From Streptomyces sp. HD (GTDB lineage: Bacteria > Actinomycetota > Actinomycetes > Streptomycetales > Streptomycetaceae), in the NCBI RefSeq assembly GCF_028369295.1, contig NZ_JAQMYP010000022.1:93304-157303 (forward strand): 64,000 nt of DNA. The letters run 5' to 3'. The notes beneath the pieces were generated by a model. That model searched no databases and was not told the origin of the DNA. It worked only from the letters and a program-made list of their open reading frames with translations. Shown piece by piece: positions 8,058 through 18,230 of the stretch; position 1 is the stretch's first letter; every line of letters begins with the position of its first letter. The position numbers and the translations under genes are program-made.

Positions 8058-10208
8058 TCAGTTGGGTCCGTCCGGGCTGCGCGAGAAGGCCGTGTCGCCG
8101 GCCGTCGCCACGATCGCGTCCTTGATGAGCAGCACTCGCGGCGGGGTGCCCTGTGCCTTGTCCCCGGGGTTTTCCAGTGCCGGGGTGCGCCAGACCTCCA
8201 CTCCGGTGCGGCTGTCCAGTGCCAGCAGACGGCCGAAGCGGTTGGAGAAGTAGACCCGCTTGTACGTTGCCGACACCGCGGGCGCGGACAGGCTCTCCAT
8301 GTCCGTCGCCTTCTGCCAGAGTTGCTTGCCGCTGTCCGCCGACACCGCGGTGACCGTTCCGTCGGACCGGACGAAGTGGACGACGCCGTCCACGAGGGTG
8401 GCCGCGCCGGTCAGTGCAGGGGCCAGCGGTGTTCGTCGGACCTGCTTGGTCTTCGGGTCCACCCGCAGCAGTGCGTTGTACGGCCGCTCGTACCCGGATT
8501 CGTAGACGTCCTTCGCGGTCTGGGGGGCGAGGAACACGGGTTGCCCGTCGACGGCGCCGAGCGCCACCGCCTTCTTGGGCAGCGTGGCGAGTTCGGTCAG
8601 GCTGCCGGGGCCGAGCTTCATCAGGTCGATCGGGGCCTGGCCGGGCTCGCGGGCGGCCGAGCACAGGGCGTAGGGGGCGCCGCCCAGCACCGACGTGGCG
8701 CAGTACTCGTCCAGCGAGGGCGCCGTCCAGAGTTCCTTGCCGGAACGGTCGTACGCGACGAACGACGAGTGGTCGGGGGACAAGGTCAGCAGTCCGTCGT
8801 CGTACAGGATCGCGGCCTCGGACTTGCTGATGTCGCGCTGCCACCGCCGGTGCCCCGTAGCGGCGTCGAGGGCCACCACGCGTCTGACCGTGTCGTCCGG
8901 GTCCTCGTACACATAGACCAGCCCGTCGCGGACGCCGATCGGCTGCACCCCCTGAGGGCGGGTGCCGAACCGCCACAGGGTGCGGCCGGTGGCCGTGTCG
9001 ATCCGGGCGGCCGTGAAGCCCGTACCGCCGCAGAACAGGGCGTTCGCCTCCGTCACGCAGCCGAGGGTCCCGTAGTCGAGAGGGACGCCCTTCACGTCGT
9101 GCCGCAGGGCCGTGCGCCAGGGCCGCCAGCCGTCGGGCAGCGACGCGGTACGGGCGGTGGCCGTCGCGGCGGCGGGGTCGGAGGCGGTGGTCCTGCCCTC
9201 GCCCGACACGAAGACGGCCGCCCCGACGGACAGCCCCGCGACGGCCAGCGCCGTGCCGAGGCCGGCCAGCAGCATCCGGGGCCGGCGTGCCTTGCCAGTA
9301 CCGGTCGTGGCGCTCGCGGAGGCGGTGGCCGTGCCCCAAGGGGCGGGGCGGGGAGGGGGGTTCGCGGGGTCCCTGGTCCTCGGGGGCGCGATGGCGTCGG
9401 ACTCCGGCAGCGCCTGGAGCATGCGGTGCATGTCCGCCAGTTCGGGCCGTGCGGCCGGGTCCTTGTCCAGGCAGCGCCCGACGATGTCCAGGAGCGCTTC
9501 GGGCACCCCGTCGAGGTCCGGGGGCTCGTGCATCACCTGATAGCCGGTCATGTAGGGGCTGTCGGAGTCGAACGGTCCGGTGCCGACGGCGGCGAACACC
9601 AGCAGCGACCCCAGCGAGAACACGTCCGAGGCCGGGGTGACGTCCCGGGGAGAGGCGAGCTGTTCCGGCGACATGAAGGGCGGGGTGCCGATGATGCGCC
9701 CGGTCATGGTGAGGCTCTGGTGGTCGGAAGCGCGCGATATGCCGAAGTCGATGACGCGCGGCCCGTCCTCGGTCATCAGGACGTTGCCCGGTTTGAGGTC
9801 CCGGTGCACCAGGCCCGCCCGGTGGATGTCGCGCAGCGCCTCGGTGAGCCCCAGGCCCAGCGTGCGCAGTTCCCGCTGGCTCAACGGGCCGTTCTTCTCC
9901 ACGGCTTCGGCCAGGCTGAGCCCCGGCACGTAGAGCGTCGCCATCCAGGGCCGCTCGGCGTCCGGGTCGGCGTCCACGACAGGGGCGGTGAAGGCGCCGC
10001 TCACTTTGCGCGCCGCCGCGATCTCCTGCCGGAAGCGGGTGCGGAACTCCTCTTCCTGGGCGTACCTCCCGCGTACGAGCTTGACGGCGACCTGCCGTCC
10101 CGAGGCGGAGACTCCCAGGTAGACGACTCCCATGCCGCCCGCCCCGAGCCGACCGAGAAGGGTGTACCCGCCTATGGACTCCGGGTCCCCGGTGCTCAGG
10201 GGCGTCAT
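8058..10208 (-). CDS. Receptor-type Ser/Thr protein kinase with extracellular PQQ propeller
   Basis: 716-residue Hanks-type kinase. Kinase domain (about 13-265): Gly loop LGRLGAGGMGVVY, catalytic Lys43 (AVK), HRDLKPGN with Asp137, DFG with Asp154, and TPPFMSPEQ in the activation segment. A Pro/Ala-rich linker leads to a single membrane segment at about 312-335. The remaining 380 residues form a PQQ-like beta-propeller with repeated GxVYV, ALDAATGHRRWQ and LLALDSRTGVEVWR blades outside the cell. This domain order is common in Streptomyces, where the propeller is thought to sense an envelope ligand. All catalytic residues are present. The start gives the usual short lead before the kinase fold. 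No substrate is evident from the neighbours. Confidence 0.93.
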   Translation of the reverse strand: MTPLSTGDPESIGGYTLLGRLGAGGMGVVYLGVSASGRQVAVKLVRGRYAQEEEFRTRFRQEIAAARKVSGAFTAPVVDADPDAERPWMATLYVPGLSLAEAVEKNGPLSQRELRTLGLGLTEALRDIHRAGLVHRDLKPGNVLMTEDGPRVIDFGISRASDHQSLTMTGRIIGTPPFMSPEQLASPRDVTPASDVFSLGSLLVFAAVGTGPFDSDSPYMTGYQVMHEPPDLDGVPEALLDIVGRCLDKDPAARPELADMHRMLQALPESDAIAPPRTRDPANPPPRPAPWGTATASASATTGTGKARRPRMLLAGLGTALAVAGLSVGAAVFVSGEGRTTASDPAAATATARTASLPDGWRPWRTALRHDVKGVPLDYGTLGCVTEANALFCGGTGFTAARIDTATGRTLWRFGTRPQGVQPIGVRDGLVYVYEDPDDTVRRVVALDAATGHRRWQRDISKSEAAILYDDGLLTLSPDHSSFVAYDRSGKELWTAPSLDEYCATSVLGGAPYALCSAAREPGQAPIDLMKLGPGSLTELATLPKKAVALGAVDGQPVFLAPQTAKDVYESGYERPYNALLRVDPKTKQVRRTPLAPALTGAATLVDGVVHFVRSDGTVTAVSADSGKQLWQKATDMESLSAPAVSATYKRVYFSNRFGRLLALDSRTGVEVWRTPALENPGDKAQGTPPRVLLIKDAIVATAGDTAFSRSPDGPN

Positions 10209-10360
10209 CGCCGATCATCCTTCCCAGCGTCGGCCTGCCTCACGGGGATCAGCGTAGGGCCTGCCGTGCCGGAAGCGGAGCCGCACCTGTCACGGATCGG
10301 TGTTTGTGTGTCCGTGAGTCGTGCGACGGGACAGGATCCGGGGGAGGATGCGCCGATCGG

Positions 10361-10494
<134 letters not shown>

Positions 10495-10510
10495 CGTACG
10501 ACGTCACGTC

Positions 10511-11601
<1,091 letters not shown>

Positions 11602-11605
<4 letters not shown>

Positions 11606-11709
11606 GAGGCGGTGGCTGTCTTCTCGGTGTCGGTCATGAGGCGGCCGGCCGCTCGGGCGCCCTCGGCGTCGGTCATCAGACGGTGGCTGGCCTTCTCGGC
11701 GTAGGTCAT
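11602..11709 (-). CDS. 35-codon bridge ORF between modB and modC, made of repeated modC start
   Basis: Reads MTYAEKASHRLMTDAEGARA then AGRLMTDTEKTATAS. Its ATG overlaps the modB stop (ATGA) and its own TGA overlaps the modC ATG (ATGA). It consists of three copies of the sequence that encodes the modC N-terminus (MTDAEK), of 33, 39 and 32 bp. The 32-bp copy moves the frame so that ribosomes reading it end exactly at the modC start. It may act as a coupling leader between modB and modC. A functional peptide is unlikely. Confidence 0.55.
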
Positions 11710-12557
11710 GAGGCGGACATCCAGCGGTCACGCAGTCCCGCCAGGACCGCGATCGACACGGCCAGCAGGACGAGGCTGAGGGCGATGGCCGCCTCCGGGT
11801 CGCTCTGCAGGGCGAGGTAGACGGCGAGCGGCATCGTCTGGGTACGGCCCGGGAAGTTGCCCGCGAAGGTGATCGTCGCGCCGAACTCGCCGAGTGCCCG
11901 GGCCCAGGCGAGGACCGCGCCGGCCGCGATACCGGGCGCGATGAGGGGCAGCGTGACCCGGCGGAACGCGGTGAAGCGGGAGGCGCCAAGGGTCGTGGCG
12001 GCCTCCTCGTAGCGCGGGTCGGCGGCCCGCAGGGTGCCCTCCACGCTGATCACGAGGAACGGCATGGCGACGAACGCCTCGGCGACCACGACCCCGGCGG
12101 TGGTGAACGGGAGGGTGATCCCGAACCACGAGTCCAGCCACTTCCCGACGACCCCGTTGCGGCCGAGCGCCATCAGCAGCGCCACACCGCCCACCACGGG
12201 GGGCAGGACGAGGGGCAGGGTGACGAGGGCTCGTACGAATCCGCGTCCGGGGAACTCGACCCGGGCCAGCAACCAGGCCAGCGGCACGCCGAGCACCAGG
12301 CTCACCGCGGTGGCGGCCGTCGCGCAGACCAGGGAGAGCTGGAGCGCCTGCCACACCTCGGGGCTGGTCAGCTGCTCGGGCAGGCTGCGCCACGGGGTGC
12401 GTACGAGCAGGGTGATCAGTGGCACGACAAGGAACGCCAGGCCGACCAGTGCCGGGAGGAGCAGGGGCAGCGGGACGCCGGCCCGGACGCGCCGGCGCCG
12501 CGGCCCGCCCCGGAGGGTGTCGGTCGCGGCACCGGACTTGTCGGTCGGGACGGTCAC
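11706..12557 (-). CDS. modB: Molybdate ABC transporter permease ModB
   Basis: 283-residue inner-membrane permease with about five to six hydrophobic segments. It carries the cytoplasmic EAA loop that docks on the ATPase (EEAATTLGASRFTAFRRVTLPLIAPGI, about residues 190-216) and the LGEFGATITFAGN segment typical of ModB/CysT-type permeases. It forms the channel for molybdate delivered by ModA. Its start overlaps the modA stop by four bases and its stop overlaps the bridge ORF, so modABC should be one transcript. Confidence 0.92.
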   Translation of the reverse strand: MTVPTDKSGAATDTLRGGPRRRRVRAGVPLPLLLPALVGLAFLVVPLITLLVRTPWRSLPEQLTSPEVWQALQLSLVCATAATAVSLVLGVPLAWLLARVEFPGRGFVRALVTLPLVLPPVVGGVALLMALGRNGVVGKWLDSWFGITLPFTTAGVVVAEAFVAMPFLVISVEGTLRAADPRYEEAATTLGASRFTAFRRVTLPLIAPGIAAGAVLAWARALGEFGATITFAGNFPGRTQTMPLAVYLALQSDPEAAIALSLVLLAVSIAVLAGLRDRWMSAS

Positions 12558-13396
12558 GGCGTGAGGAACCCGGCCCCGGTCAGGACCTTCTGGCCCTCGG
12601 CGGACCGCACCAGCGCGATGAACGCCTTGGCGGCCTCGGCGTTCTGCGTGTCCTTGAGCAGGGTGATCGGGTAGTCGTTGACGGCGTCGGCGGACTCGGG
12701 GAACTCCACGCCCTCCACCTTGTCACCCGCGGCCTTCACATCGGTCTTGTAGACGACGGCCGCGTCGGCCTCCTTCAGCTCGACCTTGGTCAGGGCGGCC
12801 TTGACGTCCTGCTCGTACGACACCGGCGTGAGCTTCAGCTTGCCGGCGTCGAGGGCCTTCTGCGCGGCGGCGCCGCACGGCACCTCCTTGTCGCAGAGCA
12901 CGACCTTCAGGCCGGACTTGGTGAGGTCCTTCAGGGAGGCGACCTTGTCGGGGTTGCCCGGCAGGGTGGCGATCTCCAGCTGGTTGCGGACGAAGGTGGC
13001 CGGCGTACCGGAGGCGTCCCCGGCGTCCGTGACGATCTTCATCGTCTTGGGGCTGGCGGCGGCGAACACGTCCGCCGGGGCGCCGCCGGTGATGCTCGCC
13101 GCGAGGGAATCGCTGCCGCCGAAGCTGAAGGTGACCTTCGTGCCCGGGTGCTTCTGCTCGAACTGCTTGCCGAGCTTCTCGAAGCTCTCCTTGAGCGAGG
13201 CGGCGGCGAAGACGGTGACCGAGCCGGACACCTTGCCGGCGTCGGAGCCAGAGGCGGACGCCGACGCCGCGGAGTCCGATTTCGTAGCGGAGTCCGAGTC
13301 GGACGAGGAGCAGGCACCCAGGGCCAGCATGGCGACGGCCCCCAGAGCCGCCACCTGCAGGGGGCGGCGGGTCCGCCGCACGGTACGGGTCATCAC
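12554..13396 (-). CDS. modA: Molybdate-binding lipoprotein ModA
   Basis: 280-residue periplasmic-type binding protein anchored by a lipid: signal peptide with lipobox LGAC (Cys29), then a Ser/Asp-rich tether and a two-lobed fold. Typical ModA signatures are VTVFAAASLKESFEKLGKQF, FSFGGSDSLAASITGGAPADVFAAA and YPITLLKD. Captures molybdate (possibly tungstate) outside the membrane. First gene of the modABC unit, 204 bp downstream of a Mop/HTH gene on the same strand that may regulate it. Confidence 0.93.
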   Translation of the reverse strand: MMTRTVRRTRRPLQVAALGAVAMLALGACSSSDSDSATKSDSAASASASGSDAGKVSGSVTVFAAASLKESFEKLGKQFEQKHPGTKVTFSFGGSDSLAASITGGAPADVFAAASPKTMKIVTDAGDASGTPATFVRNQLEIATLPGNPDKVASLKDLTKSGLKVVLCDKEVPCGAAAQKALDAGKLKLTPVSYEQDVKAALTKVELKEADAAVVYKTDVKAAGDKVEGVEFPESADAVNDYPITLLKDTQNAEAAKAFIALVRSAEGQKVLTGAGFLTP

Positions 13397-13600
13397 GGAT
13401 CTACTCCCTCTCCACGACCACGTCGGTCGACTTGATACTGCCGCAGGTGCGAGGGAAAAGTCCGCTGTCTCTTCGCATGAGCCGCAACTGTGATCTGCTG
13501 GGTTGGCATGTGCGTTTGTACGGGACGCGGCCCCGGGTACGGTCGTGAGTCACTCCCTCGCAGCCACCGGCACGGCCGTCGGCCCGGTGGCCGGCCCCGC

Positions 13601-13996
13601 TCAGGTCCGGTCGATGTGCACGTTCGTCGACTTCACCCGGGCCGTGGCCTCCATGCCGACCTCCAGCCCCAGCTCCTCCACGGCCTCCCGGGTCAGCAGC
13701 GACACCAGCCGGTGCGGCCCGGCCTGGATCTCCACCTGGGCCGCCACGTCGCCGAGCTTCACGGCGGTGACGATGCCGGGGAAGGCATTACGGACGGACG
13801 TGTACGAGGTGCCCCCCTCGGCGCCACCGCTCTTCGCCAACTCCACGGAGAAGGCGGCCAGATCCTTCCCGTCGACGAGCCGCCGCCCGGCCTCGTCCCG
13901 ATGCGTGGCCACCCGCCCGGCGTCCGCCCATCGCCGCGCGGTGTCCGGGCTCACCCCGAGAAGCCGTGCGGCCTGGCCGATTGTGTAGGACTGCAT
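13601..13996 (-). CDS. HTH-Mop molybdate-responsive protein
   Basis: 131 residues: an N-terminal MerR-type/excisionase-like helix-turn-helix (YTIGQAARLLGVSPDTARRWADAGRV, residues 3-28) followed by a single Mop/TOBE domain (NAFPGIVTAVKLGDVAAQVEIQAGPHRLVSLLTREAVEELGLEVGMEATARVKSTNVHI). This two-part architecture is found beside actinobacterial mod operons and is thought to sense molybdate or bind molybdopterin. It differs from ModE, which has a ModE-type winged helix and two Mop domains. The ATG at 13996 was chosen because the fold starts there; the long upstream extension is low-complexity. Confidence 0.85.
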   Translation of the reverse strand: MQSYTIGQAARLLGVSPDTARRWADAGRVATHRDEAGRRLVDGKDLAAFSVELAKSGGAEGGTSYTSVRNAFPGIVTAVKLGDVAAQVEIQAGPHRLVSLLTREAVEELGLEVGMEATARVKSTNVHIDRT

Positions 13997-14247
13997 GCGG
14001 ATCACGATAGGCGCCGCGGTGCGGTCCGAAGGCTGGGCGTGACCGCCGTCGCGGCGGGCCCCGGAGCCTTCGCGAAAACCCGTTGGCGGGCCATGGCGGC
14101 CGTTGCTACGTTTCGGAGGCCGTGCCGGAGAACGAGGAGGTGGTACCCGTGAACGCAGTATCGACATGGGTGCTCCCCTCCGGGGTCGCGGTCGGGCGAT
14201 AGGTCGTCCGGGAGCGCCGTTCAAGCGCACTCCCGAAAGGCACGACC

Positions 14248-14970
14248 ATGCGATTCACTTCCGAGCAGCGCCTCGAAGACGGCGTCCTCGAACGCGAATT
14301 CACCCTCGGCGAGATCCCCGGCACCCTGTGGACGCCCGAATCCGCCGCACCGGCCCCGCTGATCCTGATGGCCCACAACAACGGCATGTCCAAGGCGCAA
14401 CCGCGGCTGGTGGCCCGGGCCCGGTACACCGCGGCGCGCGGCTACGCGGTGGCCGGCATCGACGCCGCCGGGTGCGGTGACCGGCCCCGTTCCACCGCCG
14501 ACGAGCAGGCCCGCGCCGACCTCCGGCGGGCGATGCGGGCCGGCGAGCCGGTCGACGAGATCTTCGAGTCGTTCATCGGCCCGCTGGTCCACAAGGCGGT
14601 CCCGGACTGGCAGACCACCCTGGACGCCCTCCTCGCGTTGCCCGAGATCGGCGGCCCGGTCGGGTACTCGGGGTGGATGGCCGTCGGCATCCGCCTCGCC
14701 GCGGTCGAGCCGCGCATCGAGGCCGCCGGATTCTTCGCCGGGGGCTACGTGCCCCACGCCCAGCGCGAGGAGGCCCGGCAGATCACCATTCCGCTGCTGA
14801 TCCTTCTCCAGTGGGACGACGAGGGGAACCCCCGTGAACGGGCCCTGGACCTGTACGACGCCTTCGGCAGCAAGGAGAAGACACTGCACGCCAACATGGG
14901 CGGTCACACCGGCACCCCGTGGTTCGAGTTGGAGGACGGGGACCGCTTCTTCGGCCGACACCTGAAGTGA
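14248..14970 (+). CDS. Alpha/beta-hydrolase with atypical nucleophile elbow
   Basis: 240-residue soluble hydrolase-fold protein. Visible: beta-strand PLILMAHNNG with an oxyanion-loop-like turn, a lid-like helical region (about 85-120), the elbow region GPVGYSGWMAVGI, a candidate acid in LQWDDEGNP and the C-terminal catalytic His in NMGGHTGTPW. Relatives read GYWGLSMG-like at the elbow, with Ser as nucleophile. Here the Ser is two or three positions earlier and a Met occupies the usual position, so catalytic competence is uncertain. GAAAGG lies upstream of the ATG. No operon partner. Confidence 0.8.
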   Translation: MRFTSEQRLEDGVLEREFTLGEIPGTLWTPESAAPAPLILMAHNNGMSKAQPRLVARARYTAARGYAVAGIDAAGCGDRPRSTADEQARADLRRAMRAGEPVDEIFESFIGPLVHKAVPDWQTTLDALLALPEIGGPVGYSGWMAVGIRLAAVEPRIEAAGFFAGGYVPHAQREEARQITIPLLILLQWDDEGNPRERALDLYDAFGSKEKTLHANMGGHTGTPWFELEDGDRFFGRHLK

Positions 14971-15135
14971 GGCCGGGCCGCCAGGCCGACAGCAGACGCT
15001 GAGCGGCGTCGGCCATGATGCCGTCATCGAGGACAGCCCCGGCCCTCCTCGATGACGGCGCCGACGGCTGGCGGGCGGATCGAACTTGTGGCCTGCCGCA
15101 GGCGGAACGGCTGGGGGGGGGGAGCGGGGCAGGTC

Positions 15136-15456
15136 CTAGCCGCCCTCGCGCGTTATCCCCCGTGCCATGAGGGCCAGGCCCACTATTTCCTCGATGGTTT
15201 CCGCTTCGATGAGGCCGTCCTCGTCCAGCTCGATGTCGAAGCACCTTTCAATACGGCCCGCGGCTTCGAGCACCAACAACGAATCGGCGTTGATCTCGTC
15301 GATCAGAGATGCGCTCAGCTGGGGTGTCCTGCCCGGAGCGCGTGAAGCGAGGATCTCGACCAGCGCGTCGACGGTGTCCCACGGCGGAAGCCGCGGCTCG
15401 GTGAAGGCGTCGTGAAGGCGGGTACGGGATATCCGCTTCTGCAGCAGGCGGTGCAT
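15136..15456 (-). CDS. Acyl-carrier-like domain fused to a truncated HTH segment
   Basis: 106 residues in two parts. The first 45 (HRLLQKRISRTRLHDAFTEP then RLPPWDTVDALVEILA) resemble the second half of the XRE-like N-terminal domain found in Streptomyces regulators. In the same frame the homologous residues continue 18 codons upstream of the ATG to a stop at 15511-15513, so the first half of that domain is missing. The second part (INADSLLVLEAAGRIERCFDIELDEDGLIE) matches an acyl/peptidyl carrier protein around the DSL phosphopantetheine site. No PKS, NRPS or transferase gene lies nearby. It could be a degraded regulator or a gene fusion. Confidence 0.5.
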   Translation of the reverse strand: MHRLLQKRISRTRLHDAFTEPRLPPWDTVDALVEILASRAPGRTPQLSASLIDEINADSLLVLEAAGRIERCFDIELDEDGLIEAETIEEIVGLALMARGITREGG

Positions 15457-15589
15457 GGTCTCCAGGCTCGGCTGCCCCGCGATCAGGTGCAGTGCGTGCG
15501 TCAGCCTCGTTCACGCCGTCCATGAGCTGCGCCTCGCCTGGCGCCAGACCGACCGTGACACGGGTCGCGAGGACCCCGCATCCCATTCG

Positions 15590-16350
15590 CCGGAACGGGC
15601 GCCCGCACCGAGGGCGTAGTGGCGACCACCTCCACGAGCCCGTCGTCCGGCGCGGCCAGGAATGACAGGGGGACCGAGAGGGTCCGGGACGTCTCGTTGG
15701 TCATCGCACCCAGGTACCAGGTGTCGCCGCTCCGACGGGCGACCACCACGTACTCGCCGATGGACCCGGCCAGGGTGCGGCTCTCGTCCCAGGTCGTGGG
15801 GACGGTGTCGAACCAGGGCAGGCCCGGCCAGTTCGCGGGGTTGGAGTACTTGGACGGCTTGTCGTACCAGAAGGGGAAGTTCAGGGGCTGCTAGTACACC
15901 GCGGCCATCGCCATCTGGTGGGCGTTCGTCGTCCTGTTGCGGGACTGGCCGTAGCAGATCGTGCAGTCCATCGGTCCGCCGATGTTGCGGGCGAACGGCA
16001 GCGTCACGTTGTGCGTGGCGGTCGGGAACTGCTCGTTGCCGCGGACGCCTTCGAGGCTGACGTAGTTCGGGAAGGTGCGTTCGTGGCCGAACGGCCGGAC
16101 GTCGTCGTGCATGTCGATCAGCAGCTCGTACTCGGCTGCCGCCTTGGCCCAGTCGGTGATCCGGTTGGTCATCGCCTGGGTGCCGTCGTTGATGAAGCCG
16201 AGTTTGACGCCCTGCACGCCCCAGCTCTTGTAGAGGGCGAAGAGCGGGTCCGCGTCGGTCAGCGCGAGCCGGTTGACGTACAGGAAGACGCCGATGCCCT
16301 TGCTCGTGGCGTACGAGATGACCGACGGCAGGTCGATGGCGGCCCGTGGG
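15590..16350 (-). pseudogene. GH97 glycoside hydrolase remnant with internal stop
   Basis: Minus-strand frame homologous to the C-terminal half of GH97 (alpha-glucosidase/alpha-galactosidase) enzymes: DLPSVISYATSKGIGVFLYV, WGVQGVKLGFIND, a MHDD stretch, then QPLNFPFWYDKPSKY and VVVARRSGDTWYLGAMTNE. A TAG at 15891-15893 replaces the Tyr expected in the YYQPLNFPFW-like segment, and the frame stays open and homologous after it. The whole N-terminal half and signal peptide are absent, because the homology begins directly at the end of the neighbouring membrane-protein gene. It is therefore a decayed fragment, not a readthrough gene. Confidence 0.8.
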
Positions 16351-16354
16351 CCGG

Positions 16355-16846
16355 TCAGCTCGTGGGCGGCCAGCTCGTGGGGCGGGCGTGCCCCCTTGCC
16401 GCCAGTACGACGCACACCACCGCCAGCGGCAGCTCCGCGCCGAGTGCCATCGCCGCCGCCGAGACCTGGTCCATGCCCGGTGCCGCCGTCATCGTGTCGA
16501 ACCAGGCGTCGACCACCAGCAGCGTGGCGGCGACGGTGGCCGTGAGCGAGTGCAGGCGGTGGCCTCGTACGGCCAGCAAGCCCGTGGCGATCAGGGCCAC
16601 CGCCTCCGCGGTGTCCAGGCCGATCCAGACCGTGCGCCAGTTCGAGGCGACGGCCGCTGCGGGCAGGCTGTTGGCCAGCACGACCAGCCAGGGCAGCAGG
16701 GCCAGCCCGCAGGCGACCGGGACGTATTCCATCCGGTACCAGCGGCGCACTCGCCGCAGGGTCGACCCGCCCTCGACACCGTGGGTTCGGGTGATCAGCG
16801 CACTCATCTGCTCGGACTCCTCGCGTTCGCGGCGGCTCTCCTTCAT
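16355..16846 (-). CDS. Four-helix integral membrane protein
   Basis: 163 residues with four hydrophobic segments (VPVACGLALLPWLVVLANSL; IGLDTAEAVALIATGLLAV; LTATVAATLLVVDAWFDTM; AMALGAELPLAVVCVVLAA). No catalytic motif. The start at MKESRREREESEQ avoids a 40-residue low-quality extension. It is divergent from the NarL-type kinase/regulator pair, the usual position of a target of such systems, so control by that pair is plausible. Its C-terminal end abuts the GH97 remnant, and the last residues may have been altered at the junction. Confidence 0.7.
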   Translation of the reverse strand: MKESRREREESEQMSALITRTHGVEGGSTLRRVRRWYRMEYVPVACGLALLPWLVVLANSLPAAAVASNWRTVWIGLDTAEAVALIATGLLAVRGHRLHSLTATVAATLLVVDAWFDTMTAAPGMDQVSAAAMALGAELPLAVVCVVLAARGHARPTSWPPTS

Positions 16847-16979
16847 GACCTCCAGCCTCGACCGCGGGGCGATCACAGTCAGTAACGCAGATGTCCGTTC
16901 CGGGGTGGCACCAACTACACCCCCAAGACGGACGCTTACGTCATGGACCACCCCTGACCTCGGCACTTACGGTTCCCTC

Positions 16980-18230
16980 ATGCACATAACCGCCCGCCTG
17001 CGGCGCGCGATCCGGTGGCCGTTCCAGGGCGCCGGACGCCCGGCCGCGTTCCTCGTCACCGGGGTCCTGATCCAGCTCGCCGTCCTGGTCGTGATGGCCC
17101 TGCCATGGATCCTCTTCGTCCCGGAGGCGTTGGCGGCGGTCCTCCTCGCGGTTCTCGTCCCGCTCGCCGCCGTCGTGTCGGCCGGGCCGTTGCTGACCGA
17201 GGCGCAGCGCGGCCGCTTCCGCACCCGTCTCGGTGTGGACGTCCCCTCGCCCTACGCGGGACCGCGTCCCCCGCTGCCCGGGTGGCTGCGTTCCCCGGCG
17301 GGCCGACGGCAGCTCGCTTACCACCTGCTGTTCGGGCCGCTGCTGGCCCTCGCAGCGGTCTTCGTTCTTCTGATGTGGGCCACGTCCGCCGTGGCCGTCT
17401 CGATCTACGTATGGATCTGGCTCGTTCCGCCGGAGTGGCGCCTCGGCCAGGCCGGCTACACCCCCGAGGGGGCATACGTCACCGCCGCCGGAGTCGCCCT
17501 GCTCTGCGCGGCGTCCTGGCTGACCGGTGCCCTCGCCCGGCTCGACACCCGCACCGCCACGGTCCGGCTCGGGCCCAGCCGTGAGGAGCAGTTGGCGCGC
17601 CGGGTGGAGGACCTGGCCGAGAGCCGGGCGGGCCTGGTGGACGCGGTCGACGCCGAGCGGCGGCGTATCGAACGCGATCTGCACGACGGTGCCCAGCAGC
17701 GGCTGGTCTCCTTGGCGGTCAACCTCGGGCTGGCCAAGGCGACGCTCGGTGACCTCACCGAGGACGCCCGCCGGGTGATCGACGAGGCGCACCGGGAGGC
17801 GAAGGAGGCGATAGAGGAGCTGAACGGCCTGGTGCGCGGGCTGCACCCGGCCGTTCTGGAGGATCGCGGCCTCGACGCCGCGATCTCGGGTATCGCGGCC
17901 CGGGCGCCCCTTCCGGTGGGGGTGACGGTGAACCTGACGTCGAGGCCGTCGCCCGCGGTCGAGGCCGTCGCGTACTTCGTCGTCTCCGAAGCGCTGGCGA
18001 ACGTGGTGAAGCACGCGGAGGCGTCCCGGGCCGAGGTCACGGTGGAGTGCCCCGGTGCGACCCTGGTTCTCGTCGTCAGCGACGACGGCGTGGGCGGCGC
18101 CGAACCCGCCGGCGGTACCGGGCTGGCCGGGCTGGCCAAGCGGGTCGCGTCGGTCGATGGCAGGCTGTCGGTCGACAGTCCCGTCGGGGGGCCGACCGTC
18201 ATGACCGTGGAGCTGCCGTGCGTGCCGTGA
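16980..18230 (+). CDS. NarL-family sensor histidine kinase (HisKA_3)
   Basis: 416-residue kinase. Membrane segments lie in the first 180 residues (VTGVLIQLAVLVVMALPWIL; LFGPLLALAAVFVLLMWATS; and a segment near AAGVALLCAASWL). A coiled linker follows, then the HisKA_3 box ERRRIERDLHDGAQQRL with phospho-accepting His, and a HATPase_c domain (VVSEALANVVKHAEAS N-box; SDDGVGGAE G1; GTGLAGLAKRV G2). No large extracellular domain, so it may sense a membrane state. Its stop overlaps the regulator start by 13 bases, so the two are co-translated. Confidence 0.92.
   Translation: MHITARLRRAIRWPFQGAGRPAAFLVTGVLIQLAVLVVMALPWILFVPEALAAVLLAVLVPLAAVVSAGPLLTEAQRGRFRTRLGVDVPSPYAGPRPPLPGWLRSPAGRRQLAYHLLFGPLLALAAVFVLLMWATSAVAVSIYVWIWLVPPEWRLGQAGYTPEGAYVTAAGVALLCAASWLTGALARLDTRTATVRLGPSREEQLARRVEDLAESRAGLVDAVDAERRRIERDLHDGAQQRLVSLAVNLGLAKATLGDLTEDARRVIDEAHREAKEAIEELNGLVRGLHPAVLEDRGLDAAISGIAARAPLPVGVTVNLTSRPSPAVEAVAYFVVSEALANVVKHAEASRAEVTVECPGATLVLVVSDDGVGGAEPAGGTGLAGLAKRVASVDGRLSVDSPVGGPTVMTVELPCVP

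Noticed and set aside
13039..13317. Arg/Pro/Ser-rich ORF over modA
   Set aside because: Alternate frame of modA with shadow composition.
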